Positions 15,026 to 21,792 of a stretch of DNA of 21,792 bases are shown piece by piece. The notes beneath the pieces were generated by a model. The model was not told where the DNA came from. It saw only the letters and a program-made list of their open reading frames with translations, and ran no database searches. The stretch comes from DASUFP01 sp036274495 (lineage in GTDB: Bacteria > Bacteroidota > Bacteroidia > AKYH767-A > OLB10). The stretch spans positions 1 to 21,792 of the forward strand of contig DASUFP010000123.1 in the NCBI GenBank assembly GCA_036274495.1. The letters run 5' to 3'. How positions within the stretch are numbered: position 1 is the first letter of the stretch; every line of letters begins with the position of its first letter. Both the position numbers and the translations under genes were made by a program.

Positions 15026-16273
15026 TTACCTTATTACGGCAAATCGTGCTACGGTTTTTGAATAATTGTTTCGGTTTAGTTCCAACAGATAAATCCCTGA
15101 AGACAGATTGCTTACATCTATTGATCCATCAGCATTAATTTGAGTTGTGCAGCGTTTGGTTCCGTCAAGAGCAGTAATCAGTGCACTTATAACCGGGGAG
15201 TGATGCTGAACATAAATACGGTCGGTTGCGGGATTCGGATACACAACTGTTTTTTCAATTATAGCCGTTGCATTTATTCCGGACAACAGGGATTCATTAA
15301 AACGGGCAAGTCCCCCTTGCTGCGTACCTACCCATACAACGTTATTGCTGTCAACAACGACGCATTGTACAACATTATCGGGTATTCCGCTGTTTAACGT
15401 CGTAAACGCTGTAAAATTCAACCCCGACTTTTTTATTAATCCTGAATCCAATGAACCAATCCAGTTAACATCATTACCTGCATAATCAATACACGTAAGG
15501 CTTGCAGAGGAGATAGCGGACGATGCCGGATTTAAGGTAAGAAACAATTGCGTTCCAACATATGCGGCCAGTCCCGATGCCGGTGTGGCAATCCACAGAG
15601 CGCCTGACGAATCCTGAACCGATCCCAGAATGGTATTGTCGGGAAGTGTTGAATTCCAGATGTTGTATGTTTCCCATCCGGATGTATCAACAATAGTGAT
15701 GCCTCCGTTAATAGTACCTACAGCAGTAAAATTGTCGATCTTATTTACATAAAGCGATCCGATATTATTAGAGCCAAGTACAGAATTTCCGGTAGTGTAG
15801 TTTTCCCAGGTAGTTCCATCGAAATGCGCGAGACCTCCAATGGTGCCAACCCAAATGGCACCGGAGGTATCAACAGCAAGTGAGCGGACATAATTATCAG
15901 GAATCAGCGAATTGGAAATATCAAATACAGTCCAGCTGATACCATCAAATTTTGCAAGGCCTCCGTTAAACGTCCCGGCCCAAACAGCCCCCGATTTGTC
16001 AATCACCACCGAACGCACTGTATTGTCGGGCAATCCGGAGTTACTCGTCTGATAAACGGTCCAGGTGGTGTCGTTAAAAACGGCAAGTCCGTAATCGGTG
16101 CCTACCCACTTTCTTCCAAACCCGTCAATTGCAATAGAGCGTACTGAATTTTCAGGCAGTCCTGAATTCACGGTATTGTAAACGGTCCATGCGGATTGCG
16201 AAACAGCAACCGGCGGCAGGAAAACTACGAGGAGTAAAAAGTAATATCGCAATTTCGTTCTGCACAACATCAT
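15026..16273 (-). CDS. Secreted Reg_prop-type beta-propeller protein with T9SS type A sorting domain
   Basis: Exported 415-aa protein. Residues 1-26 are a signal peptide (YYFLLLVVFLPPVAVSQ). Residues about 27-330 hold at least five to six diverged repeats of about 42 aa of the two-component-regulator-propeller type, with recurring LPDNTVRSVVID, GAVWAGTFNGGLAKF and GLPENSVRSIAID. Residues about 338-415 are a T9SS type A domain (YPNPATDRIYV, ITALDGTKRC, LSSGIYLLELN, ending FAVIR). Unlike hybrid sensor kinases with such propellers, it has no membrane segment, kinase or DNA-binding domain. The start overlaps the stop of the upstream lysyl-oxidase gene as ATGA (16270-16273), which implies translational coupling; a second ATG follows directly (16270). 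Binding partner unknown. Confidence 0.85.
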   Translation of the reverse strand: MMLCRTKLRYYFLLLVVFLPPVAVSQSAWTVYNTVNSGLPENSVRSIAIDGFGRKWVGTDYGLAVFNDTTWTVYQTSNSGLPDNTVRSVVIDKSGAVWAGTFNGGLAKFDGISWTVFDISNSLIPDNYVRSLAVDTSGAIWVGTIGGLAHFDGTTWENYTTGNSVLGSNNIGSLYVNKIDNFTAVGTINGGITIVDTSGWETYNIWNSTLPDNTILGSVQDSSGALWIATPASGLAAYVGTQLFLTLNPASSAISSASLTCIDYAGNDVNWIGSLDSGLIKKSGLNFTAFTTLNSGIPDNVVQCVVVDSNNVVWVGTQQGGLARFNESLLSGINATAIIEKTVVYPNPATDRIYVQHHSPVISALITALDGTKRCTTQINADGSIDVSNLSSGIYLLELNRNNYSKTVARFAVIR

Positions 16274-18654
16274 TCAACAACGAGACGTAACGTCTTAGCC
16301 TTGCCGGCCGAATGAATAGTGACGAGATAGAATCCTTTGGAAAATCCGGCCAGATCCAGTTTTATCGAAGCATTGTCGCTGATATTATACGTTTCGCTGA
16401 AGAGGTCCTTACCAATCAGATTGGTGATAGTGACTTCTGCCGTATTGCTTCCTTTTTCTATAAACAGCTCGGTATAATCTGAGGCCGGATTGGGCTGCAA
16501 ACGCGCGTCGAGTAATTCGGCGGCATTGTCTTCAAGTCTGCAGTTCATCGTAACTGCAAGTCCACGTGTTCCGTTGTTTCCGCAAACATTGCGCGCCGAA
16601 CAGGCAACATAACCTGCATTAGGACCAAAGTTTACAACAATAGAGTTGGTACCCTGTCCCGAGACTATTGTTGAACCGGAAGGAACGCCCCACAAATAGG
16701 TGGTAGCACCGTTAACCGGAACAACAGCATAAGTTACATTTTGCTGATTGGCACATACTACTGCGGGACCAAGAATTGTGGGTGGCTTTTTAGGACCGGA
16801 ATAAACCATGATGCAACGCGGAGCTGAATTTGCACATCCGTTGTAGGATGTAACACATACCTGGGATGACGCTGCACCGGAAGGCATCATAAACCCAACC
16901 GAAGTGGTGCCTTGTCCTGTAATGGCCGTTGCCCCAACCGGGAAATCCCAGTTGTATGAAGTAGCGCCCGAAACCGGATTTATACTTAATGACACAGGTG
17001 TTGAACAATTGCCATAAATGGTACCTGACAGCGCTCCCGGTTTTTTAGGAATGTTTGCAGATACGGTCTTGCACCTTGGCGCGGAAGTGCCGCAATTATT
17101 TCCTGCAACAACACATACGTCACCCGACACAAAGAGTGAGTCGAATGCAAGCTTCACCGTTTTTGCACCTTGTCCGGCAACAATCGAAACATGCTGCGGT
17201 ACTGTCCAGGTGTAGTTTGTTGCGCCGTTAACATCAAGCGTCGAATAATTGATTGCAGTTCCGGGACATGGTTTCAGTACGCCTTTAACTTTTACAGGAA
17301 CTGCAGGCGGAGCACAACTGCAATCGTTTACCGAAACAATGGCTTGCGCCGAAGTGCTGCAACTGTTTGCATCGGTATAATTATAAGTAACCGTATGTTG
17401 TCCAATTCCTGCGGCAGACGGGTTAAAATAATTTCCTGTAATATATTGTCCCGACCAGGTGCCGCCGGCAGGAATGCCTCCTGTTAACAAAACGGAGGTA
17501 CTTGAGTCGCACATGGATGGAATAGGCGAAATGGCAGCTTGTGCCGATACACTTACGGTAAACGGAGAAGATACAGCTGCACCGCAGTTAGTTGTAACGG
17601 TAAGGGTATATATGCCGGCAGTTTGTGTTGTTATACTTTGCGTTGTTGCTCCGGTTGACCAGCTATAGGAATAACCAAAACCGCTATTACCCGACAAGAT
17701 GATACTGTCGCCCGAACAGATAAATCCGGGTCCGCTGGCATTGATTACAGCTGTTGGCGGAGGGATTTGTTGAGTAAGCGTATAGGGTACAACTAAAACA
17801 TTATTTGTTTCATCTTCTTCAAGAAAATAATTGTATGGATCAAGATTTACGACAATGTAATACTGCCCGTTACAGGTTCCATTCGGGATGGTTATGTACA
17901 TGCCATCGAGGTACTGATAATAGATGTCGGTAAATCCGGAAGAAATTCCCTGGACTACCGGCGAACAGTTAAAGGACCCTCCTCCTAAACCAAAATTTGG
18001 AAAGTTACCGTTGAGAAGTATATTACCGGTCGAGTCAACACAATGACCGGCATAGGTACTGCACGTGCCATAATCCATCAGACAAAAAGCAAGTTTGGCA
18101 CCTGTACCAACAATGGGCCATTGCAATGGGTCAGACTGGAGGCTATCCATTGTACGCAACGTATACAATCCCCAGTCATCAACATGCATATGTCCGTGCG
18201 ACGGATGGTAGGTCATGCTTCCTGCCGGACGATCGGTATAAGTCATCACATTTCCGTTTTTATGATAAACACGCTGCATGATTAATTGCTTTGGCGGTAA
18301 ACCGCTATTTGGACAAGTGCCCGGCGAGGTTCCAAAAAAAGTGTCGGTACCGCAAACATAAGTTGAAGTGGTTCGTACTTCAAGCGGACCATGACCAATG
18401 TTTGGTGTCGACACCGATATGCGAAGCAATCCGTTGTTGCTTCCGTTACCGGTTTGAGCATACTCAATAATGCCATTGCTTCCGTTTGTAAGCAATGGTG
18501 GACGGCCTACAATCATATCCGGCAACAAATCGCAATTGGTTGAGCCGGAAGAATCACAAACACATGAGGTAGCGTTGGTGGTGGAACATTGAGCAAAGAC
18601 TCCGGAAGAAACGGTCAGCAACAGAAGAATAAGAACAGAAGTAATTTTTCGCAT
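16270..18654 (-). CDS. Lysyl oxidase family protein with PKD-like repeats and T9SS type A sorting domain
   Basis: Exported 794-aa protein, predicted copper amine oxidase acting on peptidyl lysine or another primary amine outside the cell. Residues 1-22 are a signal peptide (MRKITSVLILLLL...FAQ). The lysyl oxidase domain covers about 40-295: the copper site HPSHGHMH (His150, 153, 155, 157), GAKLAFCL with Lys187, GISSGFTDIYYQY with Tyr245, and EEDETNN near its end. Lys187 and Tyr245 align with the pair that forms the lysyl tyrosylquinone cofactor in animal LOX. An Ig-like domain and another beta domain follow (about 300-450), then three PKD-like repeats of about 85 aa (VNGATNYTW, VSGATSYNW, VNGATTYLW), then a T9SS type A domain (about 715-794: LQPNPASDYTEL...GFYLVTI). 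An upstream ATG at 18702 would add 16 residues before the signal peptide and is not preferred. The downstream propeller gene overlaps it by 4 bp. Confidence 0.87.
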   Translation of the reverse strand: MRKITSVLILLLLTVSSGVFAQCSTTNATSCVCDSSGSTNCDLLPDMIVGRPPLLTNGSNGIIEYAQTGNGSNNGLLRISVSTPNIGHGPLEVRTTSTYVCGTDTFFGTSPGTCPNSGLPPKQLIMQRVYHKNGNVMTYTDRPAGSMTYHPSHGHMHVDDWGLYTLRTMDSLQSDPLQWPIVGTGAKLAFCLMDYGTCSTYAGHCVDSTGNILLNGNFPNFGLGGGSFNCSPVVQGISSGFTDIYYQYLDGMYITIPNGTCNGQYYIVVNLDPYNYFLEEDETNNVLVVPYTLTQQIPPPTAVINASGPGFICSGDSIILSGNSGFGYSYSWSTGATTQSITTQTAGIYTLTVTTNCGAAVSSPFTVSVSAQAAISPIPSMCDSSTSVLLTGGIPAGGTWSGQYITGNYFNPSAAGIGQHTVTYNYTDANSCSTSAQAIVSVNDCSCAPPAVPVKVKGVLKPCPGTAINYSTLDVNGATNYTWTVPQHVSIVAGQGAKTVKLAFDSLFVSGDVCVVAGNNCGTSAPRCKTVSANIPKKPGALSGTIYGNCSTPVSLSINPVSGATSYNWDFPVGATAITGQGTTSVGFMMPSGAASSQVCVTSYNGCANSAPRCIMVYSGPKKPPTILGPAVVCANQQNVTYAVVPVNGATTYLWGVPSGSTIVSGQGTNSIVVNFGPNAGYVACSARNVCGNNGTRGLAVTMNCRLEDNAAELLDARLQPNPASDYTELFIEKGSNTAEVTITNLIGKDLFSETYNISDNASIKLDLAGFSKGFYLVTIHSAGKAKTLRLVVE

Positions 18655-19024
18655 GTGAAGTATGTAAATGGAATCCCTAATGTATTGAAAAATGGGACAC
18701 ACCGCAAATGAAATTCCGGCAGTGGCATCAAATACAAGATAAAATTAGTTGTTTCCACTCTCTATTATCTGATCCGGTGCCGTGAATGCCAGGAGAGAGA
18801 AAAACCAATCAATCAGCAACAAATTGAAATACAGACAAATAGGAAGACAAAAACAAAAATTTTCCCACTGCCATCTTTTCTGTAATCCGAAAGCGTCGTT
18901 CAGATGCTTTTCGATGGAAATTGATAAAGATTCGGTAAACGGCTGTTTAAATCAGGCAATATTATTTTGAGCAATGCCTCACCAGGGGTTTCGAAAGAGA
19001 AAAAGCGGCAGCGAAATGCACCAA
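18655..19024. other. 370-base non-coding stretch
   Basis: No convincing gene is seen. A plus-strand open frame at 18782-18970 (62 aa, basic, no recognisable motif) looks like chance. On the minus strand, TTTG, 16 bases, then TTCATTTG (about 18710-18740) resembles a weak promoter for the lysyl-oxidase gene with one mismatch in the -7 box. A weak hairpin, AGGCA...TGCCT, at about 18953-18982 could help end the upstream gene, but it has a 16-base loop and no U-tract. Confidence 0.4.
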
Positions 19025-19702
19025 TCAGGAATTTTTTTTGTTGATCAGGTTTCTGATAGCTGCCAGATGTGAGAGCAGAACAATTGGAACAATATAAGCG
19101 GGCAACCAGATAAATGGATAGTAAAAAACGGCAATGTTGGGCTGATCGAAAGCAAATTGTTGAAACGGAAACGGTGCCGAAAGAACCGCAGTGATAACGA
19201 CATTAAATAAAAGCATAAGACAAATAATATTCCATGCAATTAATGCTTTACGGCTCATGGCACCTCTGATAAACGCAAAATAGGCAACAAAAGGCGCTGA
19301 AAGTCCGGCAAGAATATCAAAATTTCTTCCTTCAAATGTCATTATCTGAGGTACCGCCCCTTCAATAAACAAAAGTAAAAGCGTAAGTTCTACAGGAATG
19401 CGGATAGCATGCAGATAGGTCAGCCTGGCGGTATCCAGGGTATCAAGAAAATTTTTACCCCGGGTGGTAGTAAATAAAAACAGAATAAATAACAGCATCG
19501 GTCCTATGGCCAAAGCAAATCGCGGCGGAAAGGCTTCAAAGTTTCTGTAAAATCCTGTCATTGCAATCAGCGCCTGGAGCAGCAGCCATAACACTGACAG
19601 GTAGAGCACATTTTTTGATTTGCCTGCTGCGCGGTAGAAAAGCCACAGGCAAAGAAAAGTAATAAGTACAAAAATTCCGTTCAGAAAGGGAAGTGGTAAC
19701 AT
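19025..19702 (-). CDS. Conserved Bacteroidota 7-TM membrane protein of unknown function
   Basis: Inner-membrane protein of 225 aa with about seven hydrophobic segments (about 5-25, 33-52, 62-80, 101-122, 131-150, 157-178 and 192-213). Polar signatures lie between them: FPPRFALAIGP, YLHAIRIPVEL, MTFEGRNFDILAG and a long SAPFPFQQFAFDQPNIAV loop before the last segment. I recognise this pattern, especially RIPVEL and FDQPNIAV, from uncharacterised Bacteroidota membrane proteins, but know no function. The C-terminus is basic (RNLINKKNS). It lies 61 bases after msrB on the same strand, with a probable terminator between them, so a link with msrB is doubtful. Confidence 0.78.
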   Translation of the reverse strand: MLPLPFLNGIFVLITFLCLWLFYRAAGKSKNVLYLSVLWLLLQALIAMTGFYRNFEAFPPRFALAIGPMLLFILFLFTTTRGKNFLDTLDTARLTYLHAIRIPVELTLLLLFIEGAVPQIMTFEGRNFDILAGLSAPFVAYFAFIRGAMSRKALIAWNIICLMLLFNVVITAVLSAPFPFQQFAFDQPNIAVFYYPFIWLPAYIVPIVLLSHLAAIRNLINKKNS

Positions 19703-19745
19703 GTGTTCGGGTTTAGAATATTAAAAGTACTAAAACCGAAACAGG

Positions 19746-19776
19746 AAAAAAATTTATGACCGGTTACTTCACCGGT
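19746..19776 (-). terminator. Probable intrinsic terminator overlapping the msrB stop codon
   Basis: On the minus strand ACCGGT, a 6-base loop, ACCGGT form a GC-rich stem. Six bases later comes a run of seven T. The stem includes the last sense codons of msrB and its TAA lies in the loop region. The stem is short, so efficiency is uncertain. Confidence 0.45.
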
Positions 19777-20309
19777 TCAAATTCAAGCACGGCAGAATTC
19801 ATACAAAAACGCTTGCCGGTAGGGGGAGGGCCATCATCAAAAATATGTCCCAGGTGACCACCGCACCTTCCGCAGGTAACTTCAGTTCGACTCATCCCAT
19901 AACTGTTATCGGGGTGATATGCAACCGCATTTTCACGAATAGGAATATAAAAACTGGGCCATCCGCAAGAGCTGGCAAACTTGCCATCCGATAAAAAAAG
20001 CGCATTGCCGCAAGCCGCGCAGTAGTACGTACCTTTTTCATCGGCATTCCAGTATTTACCCGTGAATGCCCTCTCGGTGCCTTTTTCTCTGGCAATATAA
20101 TAGACTTCTTCCGGAAGCACTTTTTTCCATTCTGAATCGGGAACGTTTAAGACTGTAGTATCGGTCCTTGAATAGTAGGGATTAGCTGAATGATCGGTGT
20201 TTTGCATAACGTCGGATGTGTTGTCGGTATTAATGGGACCGGGACTGTTTCCGCATCCTGAAAGGATAAAGAAGAAGGAGAGTGCCGGAATGATTAATAA
20301 TCTGGACAT
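19764..20309 (-). CDS. msrB: Exported lipoprotein peptide-methionine (R)-S-oxide reductase
   Basis: Repairs methionine-R-sulfoxide in proteins. The 181-aa product has a lipoprotein signal peptide (ALSFFFILSGC, lipidated Cys19), so it acts in the cell envelope, unlike the cytoplasmic MsrB of most bacteria. A linker of about 40 aa follows. The MsrB domain is about 56-180, with zinc pairs C97/C100 (YYCAAC) and C146/C149 (TCGRC), the GWPSF block (117-120) with possible resolving Cys115, HLGHIFDDGP (152-161) and catalytic Cys169 in RFCMNSA. All key residues are present. An envelope MsrB needs reductant from outside the cytoplasm (a DsbD/CcdA-like route); none is encoded here. The start ATG precedes a normal short n-region. 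Confidence 0.95.
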   Translation of the reverse strand: MSRLLIIPALSFFFILSGCGNSPGPINTDNTSDVMQNTDHSANPYYSRTDTTVLNVPDSEWKKVLPEEVYYIAREKGTERAFTGKYWNADEKGTYYCAACGNALFLSDGKFASSCGWPSFYIPIRENAVAYHPDNSYGMSRTEVTCGRCGGHLGHIFDDGPPPTGKRFCMNSAVLEFEPVK

Positions 20310-20406
20310 TTATGAAATTTTCTTAGGAGTGGAATTTTATGGAAGTGAAATAGAAACAACTAATCTGTGAAATTGTTTTTCAGACAATAACATCTGTCAC
20401 TAAAAA

Positions 20407-21792
20407 TTATCGCACCAGGGTAACCGTACCTGTATATGGCTTTTTAGATGAGTCGTTGTTAACCGTTATCAAATACAGATACAGGCCTGCAGGGGAGGGG
20501 CTGCCATCGGGAGCCGAACCATCCCATTGAGGCTGGGCACCGGAATCATGGAAGACCTGCTGTCCCCATCGGTTAAAAACGGAAAGCTCATATCCGCCGG
20601 TTCCGTATCCGGTAAGACCGAATGTATCATTTTTAGAATCGCCGTTTGGCGTGAAGGAGTTGGGAATGTATACGGTAATATATTCTTCCACTTCCAGCAC
20701 CCTCACAATCGTATCGGTGCAGCCTACATCGTTTGTAGTTATCAGCTCTACAGGAAAAACGCCTCCCGAAAGGTAATCATGCACAGGATTTTGCTCATTC
20801 GTAATCGTCTGATCTCCCAGATTCCATTGCCATGAGTGTGCATCGACTGACCGATCGGTAAACTGTACTCGTGGTGTAAATATGGATGGCTTTTCAGGAC
20901 TCCAGGTGAAATCGGAAACCGGTACAGGTAAGATGGTTACCAATATGGAATCAGTAACAGGTGGGAAACACGCCTCATCAACCGTAGCATAATAATATCC
21001 CGAAGTAACAGGAATAAAAATATTTTCGGGGCCGGTGGCATTTCCTGCACTCCACTGATAAGAATAGGTAGCACTATTGCCTCCCTGTGCAGTTAAATTT
21101 AATGTTAGGGGTGATCCGAAACACACCTCAACAGGACCATCCGTTAAATCGGCACTTGTGGGAGGATACAGATGAAATGCTAACGGGTTGGCATATGTGT
21201 GAACAGGAGAGAGGCAGGGGTAGGATGAGGTGACAGAGACGTTGACAAGATCGCCATCGTTCATTTGAGGCAGCAACAGCGAATCAACATTACCGCCAAT
21301 GCCGCTTCCGTTTAATGTCCACGAATACACAGGCGGCATACCGGTAGCAGAAGAAACGGCTTGAAATAAAACCGGTTGTCCGGGGCAGATAGAATCTGTT
21401 TGCGATGCGGTAAGTGTAATCGCGGGTGTTAATTGTGGCTGAATGTTAAAAATAATAGTGTTGGATGTTTGGGGCGGACATCCTGTTGAAGGTGTTACAG
21501 TAAGGTAAACCGCCATAATACCACTTGGGTTGGCAGCAGTAAACTGTGGATTATTGGTTCCCCCGGGATTTCCGTTTATATTCCATTGATACACCGGACT
21601 GGAACCGCCGTTGGATACTGCTGATGAAAAAAGACAAATTTGCTGGGGACACAGCGTTGTTGCAGGGTTACTGGTTATGGTAACCTGAGCTCCGGGCTGC
21701 GACGACATGTTAACGATAAAGGGAGCAGAGTATGCAGTATCGGTAAACAAACAGGTTGCATTGGAAATCATGGTAACAGTTATCTGGTCACC
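20407..21792 (-). CDS. Large Ig/PKD-repeat adhesin-like protein with T9SS type B domain (5' end outside window)
   Basis: The C-terminal 461 aa of a longer exported protein. The frame stays open to the right edge (GDQITVTMISN...), so the first ATG in view (21771) is internal, not a start. The visible part has at least two Ig-like repeats of about 85-90 aa with the pattern LCPQQ/ICPGQ...PVYQWNINGN/PVYSWTLNGS...DLVNVSV, then a further Ig-like domain (VCFGSPLTLNL...YSYQWSAG) and a PKD domain (SWQWNLGDQTI, NPVHDY). It ends with a gliding-motility/T9SS type B domain (VYIPNSFTPNGDSKND, VFNRWGQQVF, WDGSAPDGS, GLYLYLITV). Such proteins are surface or released structural or adhesive cargo. Its stop lies 97 bases upstream of msrB. 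Confidence 0.87.
   Translation of the reverse strand, partial: GDQITVTMISNATCLFTDTAYSAPFIVNMSSQPGAQVTITSNPATTLCPQQICLFSSAVSNGGSSPVYQWNINGNPGGTNNPQFTAANPSGIMAVYLTVTPSTGCPPQTSNTIIFNIQPQLTPAITLTASQTDSICPGQPVLFQAVSSATGMPPVYSWTLNGSGIGGNVDSLLLPQMNDGDLVNVSVTSSYPCLSPVHTYANPLAFHLYPPTSADLTDGPVEVCFGSPLTLNLTAQGGNSATYSYQWSAGNATGPENIFIPVTSGYYYATVDEACFPPVTDSILVTILPVPVSDFTWSPEKPSIFTPRVQFTDRSVDAHSWQWNLGDQTITNEQNPVHDYLSGGVFPVELITTNDVGCTDTIVRVLEVEEYITVYIPNSFTPNGDSKNDTFGLTGYGTGGYELSVFNRWGQQVFHDSGAQPQWDGSAPDGSPSPAGLYLYLITVNNDSSKKPYTGTVTLVR

Noticed and set aside
15300..16200. Recurring short DNA strings in the propeller gene, considered as a repeat array
   Set aside because: They follow the about 42-aa protein repeat (LPDNTV...GGLAxF) and are diverged; there are no CRISPR-like identical repeats or spacers.
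17000..17330. Similarity between the three PKD-like units of the lysyl oxidase protein as a possible recent duplication
   Set aside because: The units are similar in protein motifs but clearly diverged in DNA, as is normal for old Ig/PKD repeats.
18782..18970. Plus-strand 62-codon frame in the 370-base gap
   Set aside because: No start context, low-complexity basic start, no motif, and an orientation opposite to both neighbours.

Overview
The window looks like chromosomal DNA of a Bacteroidota species (Flavobacteriia/Chitinophagia/Sphingobacteriia type), moderately AT-rich. The evidence is: a fused MurF-alanine racemase gene, six proteins with type IX secretion (T9SS) C-terminal sorting domains, a choice-of-anchor L protein, a TonB-dependent receptor with an N-terminal carboxypeptidase-D-like domain, a HmuY lipoprotein, and several TAnnTTTG-like promoter boxes with weak ribosome-binding sites. 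No rRNA, tRNA, CRISPR array, phage or insertion sequence was found.

Layout. 1-2.6 kb (minus): thymidine kinase followed by the MurF-Alr fusion, which runs off the left edge. 2.6-3.0 kb: a doubtful small minus ORF and a probable promoter for the next gene. 3.0-4.5 kb (plus): a T9SS-exported choice-of-anchor L protein, ending at a strong bidirectional terminator. 4.6-9.3 kb (minus): a haem-uptake-like cluster, transcribed as TonB receptor, then HmuY-like lipoprotein (4-bp ATGA overlap), then a second HmuY-like protein carrying a T9SS sorting domain. 9.4-11.1 kb (minus): a propeller/PKD protein with a type B T9SS domain. 11.35-14.9 kb (plus): a conserved Bacteroidota protein of unknown function, an M28 metallopeptidase, and a LutB-like LUD protein missing the cysteines for one of its two iron-sulphur clusters. 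15.0-18.65 kb (minus): a lysyl-oxidase-family T9SS protein translationally coupled to a Reg_prop propeller T9SS protein. 19.0-20.3 kb (minus): an unknown 7-TM protein and a lipoprotein MsrB. 20.4-21.8 kb (minus): the C-terminal part of a large Ig/PKD-repeat protein with a type B T9SS domain, cut by the right edge.

How the genes work together. The clearest functional unit is the receptor plus two HmuY-like proteins: an outer-membrane receptor, a lipid-anchored haem binder, and a paralogue rerouted to the T9SS, which would place it on or off the cell surface. The lysyl oxidase/propeller pair is a second unit of exported proteins. MurF-Alr, thymidine kinase, MsrB and the M28 peptidase are general cell functions. 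The most unusual molecular observation is the LutB-like protein: exactly the cysteines expected to bind one [4Fe-4S] cluster are replaced (Asp, Ser, Asp), while the four expected to bind the other are kept. All homology calls come from reading motifs in the sequence; no database search was run.
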